Source: JBBTYZ01 sp038061595 (lineage in GTDB: Bacteria; Patescibacteriota; Minisyncoccia; UBA6257; GWB1-50-10). From it: a DNA stretch of 6,605 nucleotides. Below, in pieces: positions 1 through 4,499 of this stretch (within the stretch, counting starts at the first letter, position 1; every line of letters begins with the position of its first letter). Position numbers and translations under genes: made by a program. The DNA lies in NCBI GenBank assembly GCA_038061595.1, contig JBBTYZ010000009.1:1-6605 (forward strand), written 5' to 3'. A model generated the notes under the pieces. The model worked only from the letters and a program-made list of their open reading frames with translations. It was not told the origin of the DNA and did no database searches.

Positions 1-35
1 ACGATTCATTCTCGCTCAAAAAAAGTTCGAGCAAA

Positions 36-44
36 TGATATAAT
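36..44 (+). promoter_or_regulatory. Possible extended -10 promoter upstream of hairpin cluster and tRNA-Ser
   Basis: The sequence TGATATAAT contains a perfect TATAAT hexamer (39-44) preceded by TG with one intervening base, which is the extended -10 arrangement that can work without a good -35. No convincing -35 is seen 16-18 bp upstream, where the sequence is A-rich. Transcription would begin near position 51, inside the first hairpin (49-71), and could run through the tRNA gene. The promoter assignment is an inference from the motif alone. Confidence 0.4.
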
Positions 45-48
45 GACA

Positions 49-71
49 CCACAAAAGCGTAGCTTTTGTGG
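49..71. repeat. Perfect 10-bp inverted repeat with 3-nt loop
   Basis: CCACAAAAGC (49-58) is exactly complementary to GCTTTTGTGG (62-71) around the loop GTA. No T-tract follows, so it does not look like an intrinsic terminator. It is the first of three hairpins that lie close together before the tRNA gene (49-71, 73-87, 120-136). It may be part of a dispersed non-coding repeat or a structured leader RNA, but the window holds no second copy to prove this. Confidence 0.7.
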
Positions 72-72
72 A

Positions 73-87
73 TGCCGCTATGCGGCA
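73..87. repeat. Perfect 6-bp GC-rich inverted repeat
   Basis: TGCCGC (73-78) pairs exactly with GCGGCA (82-87) around the loop TAT. It begins one base after the preceding 10-bp hairpin, so the two would form adjacent stem-loops in RNA or single-stranded DNA. No T-tract follows. Function unknown. Confidence 0.6.
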
Positions 88-119
88 CCACAACAAAGAG
101 GATACGTTTTGGTGGGATC

Positions 120-136
120 TGCAAGCAAAACTTGCA
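120..136. repeat. 6-bp inverted repeat, third hairpin of the cluster
   Basis: TGCAAG (120-125) pairs with CTTGCA (131-136) around the loop CAAAA. The following sequence (ATATCACACG) is not a T-tract. It is the weakest of the three hairpins upstream of the tRNA-Ser gene. Confidence 0.45.
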
Positions 137-185
137 ATATCACACGACAGACGGAGTTTTTAGCGTAAGCGACTATGTTTTAAAC

Positions 186-274
186 GGTGGGGTGGCTGAG
201 CCTGGTTGAAGGCGCCGCACTCGAAATGCGGTATACCCGAAAGGGTATCGTGAGTTCGAATCTCACCCCCACCG
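186..274 (+). tRNA. tRNA-Ser (anticodon CGA)
   Basis: This is a complete class II tRNA cloverleaf. The acceptor stem GGTGGGG (186-192) pairs with CCCCACC (267-273), and G274 is the discriminator base expected for a serine tRNA. The anticodon stem CCGCA/TGCGG (215-219/227-231) holds the loop CTCGAAA with anticodon CGA at 222-224, which reads UCG codons. A long variable arm, ATACCC/GGGTAT with a GAAA loop (233-248), is diagnostic of the Ser/Leu/Tyr class. The T arm is GTGAG-TTCGAAT-CTCAC (250-266). The 3' CCA is not encoded (CTTT follows), so a CCA-adding enzyme is needed. No intron is seen. It lies upstream of the methyltransferase gene on the same strand with about 80 bp between them. Confidence 0.97.
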
Positions 275-355
275 CTTTGTACGGGATTGCAATTTGTTAC
301 CAAAATTTTTGATAGATTTTGGACAAATCGGTAAAAAATTAGTTGAGTAGAAATC

Positions 356-949
356 ATGGACCAAAAAACTATTGATACCTATAACCAGATAGCGGAAGAA
401 TACAATGATGAAACTACTGATTTTTGGGAACGGTTTCCGCGAACGATTATAGATAAATTCATTGGGTCTGTCTCTGGAAAGGTTTTAGATATTGGCAGTG
501 GCTCTGGTAGAGATGGCCTAATTTTTAAAAATCGCGGCCTTGCCGTTATTTGCTTAGACGCTTCTGAATCGATGGTAAAACTTTCCACGCAAAAGGGATT
601 AAGCTCTATTGTAGGAGATTTTAATTCTTTGCCGTTTCCGAAGGAATCATTTGATGGAATTTGGGCATATACCGCCTTGCTCCATATTCCCAAGACAGGA
701 ATTGATAAACCATTGGATGAAATTTCAAGGGTATTAAAAACCGATGGTGTTTTCGGACTCGGCCTTATTGAGGGTACAACAGAGTTGTATCGAGAAAGTT
801 CCGGCATTGGCAAGCCGCGATGGTTCAGTTTTTATACGAAAGAAGAAATAGTAAATTTATTGAATAAACACGGTTTTCGAGAAAATTATTTCGAACAATT
901 TAAGGTGGGTGCAAAAACCTACCTTAATTTTATTTCAAAGAAATCTTAA
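356..949 (+). CDS. Class I SAM-dependent methyltransferase
   Basis: The 197-residue protein has a Rossmann-type methyltransferase fold. Motif I is VLDIGSGSGRDG (43-54), the glycine-rich SAM loop with the acidic residue D45. Strand 2 ends in CLDAS (D68), expected to bind the ribose hydroxyls. An adenine-contact region GDFNSLPF (87-94) follows, then a motif IV-like segment FDGIWA (99-104) and the post-strand-4 region ISRVLKTDGVFGLGL. The N-terminal YNQIAEEYN stretch (9-17) is typical of the UbiE/Methyltransf_11/25 type. The substrate cannot be deduced; small molecules are usual for this size. It is cytoplasmic, with no signal or membrane segment. The ATG is preceded by GTTGAGTAGAAATC, which gives no real Shine-Dalgarno. 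It may be read from the tRNA-Ser side, as I see no promoter directly upstream. A terminator-like hairpin lies inside its last 50 bases. Confidence 0.9.
   Translation: MDQKTIDTYNQIAEEYNDETTDFWERFPRTIIDKFIGSVSGKVLDIGSGSGRDGLIFKNRGLAVICLDASESMVKLSTQKGLSSIVGDFNSLPFPKESFDGIWAYTALLHIPKTGIDKPLDEISRVLKTDGVFGLGLIEGTTELYRESSGIGKPRWFSFYTKEEIVNLLNKHGFRENYFEQFKVGAKTYLNFISKKS
900..935 (+). terminator. Intrinsic terminator-like hairpin before the methyltransferase stop codon
   Basis: Bases 900-910 can pair with 917-927, an 11-bp stem (AAGGTGGGT with ACCTACCTT at its core) containing one G-U wobble (907/920). The loop is GCAAAA, and the U-rich tract TTTTATTT follows at 928-935. In minus-strand RNA the wobble becomes a C-A mismatch and the following bases are less U-rich, so the element favours + strand transcripts. 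It lies wholly upstream of the stop codon (947-949), so termination there would leave an mRNA without a stop. No other terminator is seen in the 38-bp gap before the convergent gene. Confidence 0.5.
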
Positions 950-987
950 ATACCCAGACAACTACTCACGCTTTCCGCAAGGGCGAG

Positions 988-2487
988 TTATCTATTCTTC
1001 GGTGTTGGCCAAAATCCGAGACGAAACTTTCCACCCAACATCATCCTCGTTTGAGACTCAATCGCGGGTATCGCGCTAAAAATTATTGTAAGAATCGGAA
1101 CTAAAAACCACTGTAAAAAATAAACAACGTAATGTCTTTTCCTGAACCACACGGGTTTCGGTGGAAGAAGCGCGGTGCTAACGAGCGCAGAGGCAACAAG
1201 ACTTATGGTCGCTAAGTTCAATATAATACCTATCGTTTTCGGTAAATTGTAAGCTAAAACCGGTTGATTGAAATCATAACCGCCCAATATAAGAGGTAGC
1301 CAGTTTAGCGTAAAAAGAATAAATGGAGTCGTGGGCCAAGAATAAAAACCCTCACCGAATATAAGAGACCATTTGATTTTATCCCGAAGAGGGATTTTTT
1401 TGTTTTTGAGAAAGCCGGTAATCATATAAGGTATATTCTCCGTTCCCCAAGCCCACCTTCTTTGTTGTTTATACAAATTTTTTGCAGTCTCCCAAATGGT
1501 CGGGGCGGCATTAGCGTCCAAGGAAACCGGGTAGTGCATTGGAATGGCTCGCCAATCTCCATTGTAGTGAAGGTAAAACTTCCAAAATATAAGCGAGTCC
1601 TCTGAAACGAGATTAGTATCCCAGAAATCAACATCCACCAAAGCTTTTAGTGGCATAGCCTGCGAAGTAAATGTTGTGAGCTGCTCTGGCCGAGACTGCT
1701 GCATCATCTGCCAAAATGTCGGAAAAAAAGACATCACCCTTGAGAAAATAGGCGCGTCATAAATATTGTTTATAAAAAGAGGGACGGGTTGATAACTAGA
1801 ACGAAGCGGATACGGGGATGTTAGGAATAAATAACTTAAACGACCAAAGTATTCGGGAAATGCTTGCGTATCAATATCGAAAACCGAAACAATGACATCT
1901 TCATAAGGAATCTTGAGTTCGTCTATTAGTTTTTGACTCGCCCTTGCCGCCCAAGTCTCATTTGAACCCTTGCCAGGAATCTCATCGGGCAAATTTTGAG
2001 GATGCGAAGTTGTAAGAAACCTCAAAAACGAAAAACCAAACCTTTCCTCTATCTTTCTAGCAGTAATTTTCGCCTCCTCGCCCCCACTCTCTTCTGTCGC
2101 CAATACGACTATCAATTTCTCTTTCGGATAGTTACATTTCAAAAGAACTTCAAAAGTTTCTTGCACAACATTAATCGGTTCTTTATACATAGGGAGTATC
2201 ACCAAATGATAAAGTTCTTGCCATGATTTTCCGTTCTGCCGCCCCATCTCCTTAATTTTATCCAGCCAGGTTATTTTCAAATTGTCTCTCACCCAACCAA
2301 AAGTCACCCGAAGATGAACATAGAGATAAACAATTCTGACGAACCAAAAAAGAGAGTAGAGAAGCAAAAAAACCGTCGCAACAAAAGGGAATTTTGCTGA
2401 TACAAAAAATATCAAGCCGAAAGTGAGCCAAACCAAAACGCCCGGAATGATTTCGATGAATCTATATAAAGACACGACATTAAACAT
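988..2487 (-). CDS. Membrane-bound family 2 glycosyltransferase (QxxRW type)
   Basis: The protein has 499 residues with two N-terminal membrane segments (about 11-33 and 36-58), a cytoplasmic GT-A domain (about 90-350) and three C-terminal membrane segments (about 373-402, 416-440, 452-474). The GT2 signatures are LPMYKE (98-103), GKGSN (172-176), the metal-binding DID (D204, D206), the acceptor-site SED (E296, D297) and QQRRW (341-345). This is the order found in processive polymer synthases such as cellulose, chitin and hyaluronan synthases. The usual first Asp of the nucleotide-binding site appears as VLATEE (128-133), with Glu. The product is likely an envelope or exopolysaccharide; sugar and linkage cannot be told. 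The ATG at 2487 gives a full first membrane helix, has no Shine-Dalgarno and lies 16 bp from the divergent protease start. Confidence 0.9.
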   Translation of the reverse strand: MFNVVSLYRFIEIIPGVLVWLTFGLIFFVSAKFPFVATVFLLLYSLFWFVRIVYLYVHLRVTFGWVRDNLKITWLDKIKEMGRQNGKSWQELYHLVILPMYKEPINVVQETFEVLLKCNYPKEKLIVVLATEESGGEEAKITARKIEERFGFSFLRFLTTSHPQNLPDEIPGKGSNETWAARASQKLIDELKIPYEDVIVSVFDIDTQAFPEYFGRLSYLFLTSPYPLRSSYQPVPLFINNIYDAPIFSRVMSFFPTFWQMMQQSRPEQLTTFTSQAMPLKALVDVDFWDTNLVSEDSLIFWKFYLHYNGDWRAIPMHYPVSLDANAAPTIWETAKNLYKQQRRWAWGTENIPYMITGFLKNKKIPLRDKIKWSLIFGEGFYSWPTTPFILFTLNWLPLILGGYDFNQPVLAYNLPKTIGIILNLATISLVASALVSTALLPPKPVWFRKRHYVVYFLQWFLVPILTIIFSAIPAIESQTRMMLGGKFRLGFWPTPKNR

Positions 2488-2503
2488 GTTATATAATAGA
2501 AGG
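2469..2503 (+). promoter_or_regulatory. Sigma70-like promoter giving a leaderless protease mRNA
   Basis: A perfect -10 TATAAT (2492-2497) lies 17 bp downstream of AAGACA (2469-2474), which matches four of six bases of the TTGACA -35. With the usual six bases between the -10 and the start point, +1 falls exactly on the A of the protease ATG at 2504, which predicts a leaderless mRNA. AGAAGG (2498-2503) directly abuts the ATG, too close to act as a Shine-Dalgarno. The -35 and spacer lie inside or against the start of the divergent glycosyltransferase gene. Confidence 0.55.
2489..2496. promoter_or_regulatory. TTATATAA palindrome, copy 1 (glycosyltransferase/protease gap)
   Basis: This perfect 8-bp palindrome lies one base upstream of the glycosyltransferase ATG (2487, minus strand) and supplies five bases of the protease -10 TATAAT on the plus strand. 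It is one of three identical octamers in the window, each adjacent to a minus-strand start codon. Confidence 0.55.
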
Positions 2504-2524
2504 ATGAAACGAGAAAAATCTCAA
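2489..2524 (-). promoter_or_regulatory. Divergent promoter region for the glycosyltransferase
   Basis: On the minus strand, TATTAT (2498-2493) lies five bases upstream of the glycosyltransferase ATG, and TTGAGA (2524-2519) matches five of six -35 bases. The spacer of 20 bp is longer than ideal. The AT-rich core is the palindrome TTATATAA (2489-2496), so the same DNA could be opened for transcription in both directions. Transcripts in this direction would have almost no leader. The motif match is weaker than for the plus-strand promoter. Confidence 0.35.
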
Positions 2525-3562
2525 GTCATTGAAACAGTGCACAATGTTATGCCTGCTGTCGTGTCAATAATCATCTCTAAAACACTTGAGGATCTAAAAA
2601 AGGACCATCCGGAGCTAAGTTCTGCTTTTGATGCAGGCGGATACCCCCCGCATCACATACCGCCTGAAATGATTGACTCGCACGGAAGAGTGCAGGTGGG
2701 GGGAGGTAGTGGATTTATAGTAGATGAGGGTGGCATTGTTCTAACCAACAAACATGTCGTTTCTGAACCACACGCACTTTACACGATAATAACTAGTGAT
2801 GGTAAAAAATTTGATGCCGAGGTCCTAGCAAGAGATCCGTTGGACGACGTTGCAATTTTAAAAATAAAATCAGCTCCCAAGAATCTCGTAATACTGGGAC
2901 TCGGCAATTCAAAAGAAATAGAACTCGGCCAAACAGTTATGGCTTTCGGAAACGCGCTTGGCATCTTTAAAAACACTGTTTCTTGCGGAATAATCTCGGG
3001 GTTGTCTCGGTCAATTAGCGCGCAGGCCGACCCAATGGCTCCACCACAAGAAATGAGGGGGTTAATCCAGACGGATGCCGCCATCAACCCGGGCAATTCC
3101 GGCGGACCACTTACAAATATTTTTGGGGAGGTAATTGGTATCAATGCCGCAGTTGTTTTTGGGGCGCAAAACATCGGCTTTGCAATACCAATAGAAATGG
3201 CGGAGAGAGACCTGTCCGACTTAAAGAAATTCGGAAGGATTAAGCGCCCGCTCTTAGGTCTTCGTTACCTAATCTTAACTCCAGACCTTAAAGAAAAAAT
3301 GAAACTTACGGTTGACTATGGCGCATTGGTTCTGCGTGAAAACGTATTAGGAGAGGCAGTTGTGCCAAAAAGCCCAGCTGATAAAGCGGGGCTAACAGAG
3401 AAAGACGTTATTTTGGAATGGAACGGAGAAAAAATAACGGCCGAGAAAACAATCCAAGATTTCTTGGAAAATTGTAACGTCGGCGATGAAGTCAGTTTAA
3501 AAGTTTTAAGAAACAAGAAAACTATTGATAAAAAAGTGACGCTCGCCGAGAGGAAGGCCTAA
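2504..3562 (+). CDS. HtrA-like serine protease with PDZ domain, no signal peptide
   Basis: The 352-residue protein belongs to trypsin-like family S1C. The catalytic triad is intact: H84 in TNKHVV, D115 in DPLDDVAILKI, and S199 in NPGNSGGPL. GGGSGFIVD (67-74 region) is the usual first barrel strand, and a loop of about 40 residues (27-66) precedes it, in the place of the LA loop of DegP. Residues about 249-345 form a PDZ-like domain (SPADKAGL at 290-297, then DVILEWNGEKI). The family normally degrades misfolded envelope proteins, but here residues 1-20 are polar to mildly hydrophobic and give neither a cleavable signal nor a membrane anchor, so a cytoplasmic location or non-classical export is inferred. 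The start at 2504 was chosen over an upstream in-frame ATG (2423) because the longer form would run antisense into the glycosyltransferase gene and include the promoter. Confidence 0.9.
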   Translation: MKREKSQVIETVHNVMPAVVSIIISKTLEDLKKDHPELSSAFDAGGYPPHHIPPEMIDSHGRVQVGGGSGFIVDEGGIVLTNKHVVSEPHALYTIITSDGKKFDAEVLARDPLDDVAILKIKSAPKNLVILGLGNSKEIELGQTVMAFGNALGIFKNTVSCGIISGLSRSISAQADPMAPPQEMRGLIQTDAAINPGNSGGPLTNIFGEVIGINAAVVFGAQNIGFAIPIEMAERDLSDLKKFGRIKRPLLGLRYLILTPDLKEKMKLTVDYGALVLRENVLGEAVVPKSPADKAGLTEKDVILEWNGEKITAEKTIQDFLENCNVGDEVSLKVLRNKKTIDKKVTLAERKA

Positions 3563-3574
3563 TAAATCCTCTCG
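3547..3574. repeat. 8-bp dyad spanning two overlapping convergent stop codons
   Basis: CGAGAGGA (3547-3554) is perfectly complementary to TCCTCTCG (3567-3574) around a 12-base loop. The loop contains the protease TAA (3560-3562) and the opposing gene's TAG (3561-3559 on the minus strand). No T-tract follows in either direction, so it is not a canonical terminator. It could stall or protect the 3' ends of both converging transcripts. Confidence 0.5.
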
Positions 3575-4461
3575 TCAACCAACAAACCAAACCTATCCAA
3601 CAGCAAAACCCTGTCGTGTTCCAGATCTAGAGGTATCTTATTCCCAATCCATACCCTCCACTCAGGAGATAGAAAATCTGAGTTGTTGGAATATTTGCTG
3701 TAACAACCGTTGAAGTTTATTTTGTTTATAAAACTTCGACAAGCGACATCTTCGTTTGCATAAAGATTCGATTCGTTCGGGGTGGGCGCCTGACAACTAG
3801 ATAGAGACAGGATAAACGACTGACACCTTCCGGAAAAAGAGACAATATCGTTTCTATTCACGTAAGGACAGTTTTGTTGCAATGGCGGCTTGAAATCATA
3901 AATCTTGTTCAAATAGCCGGTGCATCTATTAAGACGAATATTTTTCCCTACCGGACTTGATACACCATAAATACCAACATAATCCCCCGACCCGATAGTT
4001 ATATCGCCCTCGGACGGAAACTCAAATGGGTTGTAATTATTAACCCCCCTTCCAATCGTTACCTCGCTCTTGTTGGTTTTAATTTTCCACCCCGAAATGT
4101 TTATTTTCTTATTGCTTAAAGAATAGGCTCCGTTAAGAGTTACTTGAGAGATAGAAGTGTCGGAATAAGCCGGGTAAGTGGAGCCGATTGTGACCTTGCC
4201 ATAATCCTGAGAGAGATCAGATGCAGTAAATCCTGATGGCGCGACCGGCGCAAGACCAACCACTACTCCGCCGCCCTGTTTTGTATAAAACAGGTCTCTC
4301 GGTGGGGTTCGTTCGAGCGAACTTCTGGTAGCCGTTGTTGACGTAGACATCGGGGGAGGCAAAAAATCATTAAAATCCACATACTTACCCAAAAAAAGGA
4401 ACGTGTAATAAACAAGCCCACCAATCATTATCGCCAAAATTACAGAACCAATGTAACGCAT
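3559..4461 (-). CDS. Signal-anchored lamin-tail-like, cysteine-bearing surface protein
   Basis: I do not recognise a characterised homologue. The 300-residue protein begins with one hydrophobic segment (about 4-25) after a single Arg, fitting a signal anchor or signal peptide. A Pro/Ser/Thr-rich linker follows (34-56). Residues about 103-178 show the beta-rich pattern of a lamin-tail (LTD)-like immunoglobulin fold: QVTLNGAYS, then INISGWKIKTN (120-130), then an IGSGDYVGIYG strand. The C-terminal part holds six cysteines (180, 198, 213, 223, 241, 253) and ends in WRVWIG (268-273) and VLLLDRFGLLVDERIY. All cysteines lie on the predicted outer side, so disulphides are possible. It lies 11 bp downstream of glmS on the same strand, probably in one operon, and overlaps the convergent protease stop. 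The LTD assignment is by pattern only. Confidence 0.75.
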   Translation of the reverse strand: MRYIGSVILAIMIGGLVYYTFLFLGKYVDFNDFLPPPMSTSTTATRSSLERTPPRDLFYTKQGGGVVVGLAPVAPSGFTASDLSQDYGKVTIGSTYPAYSDTSISQVTLNGAYSLSNKKINISGWKIKTNKSEVTIGRGVNNYNPFEFPSEGDITIGSGDYVGIYGVSSPVGKNIRLNRCTGYLNKIYDFKPPLQQNCPYVNRNDIVSFSGRCQSFILSLSSCQAPTPNESNLYANEDVACRSFINKINFNGCYSKYSNNSDFLSPEWRVWIGNKIPLDLEHDRVLLLDRFGLLVDERIY

Positions 4462-4462
4462 T

Positions 4463-4470
4463 TTATATAA
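4463..4470. promoter_or_regulatory. TTATATAA palindrome, copy 2 (before lamin-tail-like gene)
   Basis: The octamer lies one base upstream of the ATG at 4461 (minus strand), in the 11-bp gap after the glmS stop. It sits where a Shine-Dalgarno would be expected but has no purine-rich match, so it may act as an AT-rich unpaired start-site enhancer or as part of a promoter. Confidence 0.5.
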
Positions 4471-4499
4471 TTCTACTCTACCGTTACCGACTTTGCTAA
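4470..4499 (-). promoter_or_regulatory. Possible internal promoter at the 3' end of glmS
   Basis: On the minus strand, TAGAAT (4475-4470, five of six -10 bases) lies 18 bp downstream of TTAGCA (4499-4494, four of six -35 bases). The TAG of the -10 is the glmS stop codon. Predicted transcription starts about two bases before the ATG at 4461, giving a nearly leaderless transcript for the lamin-tail-like gene. It would let this gene be expressed apart from glmS, but co-transcription explains the layout equally well. Confidence 0.3.

Noticed and set aside
1..168. Plus-strand frame open from the window edge to TAA at 166-168, with an inner ATG at 43
   Set aside because: It runs straight through the hairpin cluster, the translation is low-complexity in feel and resembles no family I know, and the inner ATG overlaps the TATAAT. 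A 56-codon open frame is not unusual by chance. A truncated gene end cannot be fully excluded.
174..186. TATGTT (174-179) placed so that +1 would be the first base of the tRNA
   Set aside because: The spacing is suggestive of a leaderless tRNA transcript, but the hexamer matches only four of six and there is no -35 (ACGGAG at 151-156).
297..334. Terminator or hairpin between tRNA-Ser and the methyltransferase
   Set aside because: CCAAAAT/ATTTTGG (300-306/316-322) is AT-rich with a 9-base loop and no following T-tract; competing pairings are equally weak.
186..355. tRNA-Ser as an integration site for a mobile island
   Set aside because: No second copy of the tRNA 3' end, no integrase and no direct repeats were found in the window.
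160..357. 65-codon minus-strand frame containing GGGEIRTHD
   Set aside because: It reads the antisense of the tRNA-Ser gene; this peptide string is a well-known false translation of tRNA genes.
379..813. Long antisense frames inside the methyltransferase, protease and glmS genes (for example 379-813 minus, 2779-3174 minus, 5256-5633 plus)
   Set aside because: They are shadows of strongly supported genes and show no family motifs of their own.
2423..2503. Longer N-terminus for the protease starting at 2423
   Set aside because: It would overlap the divergent glycosyltransferase gene by 65 bp, include the TATAAT promoter element, and add 27 residues that match nothing in the HtrA family.
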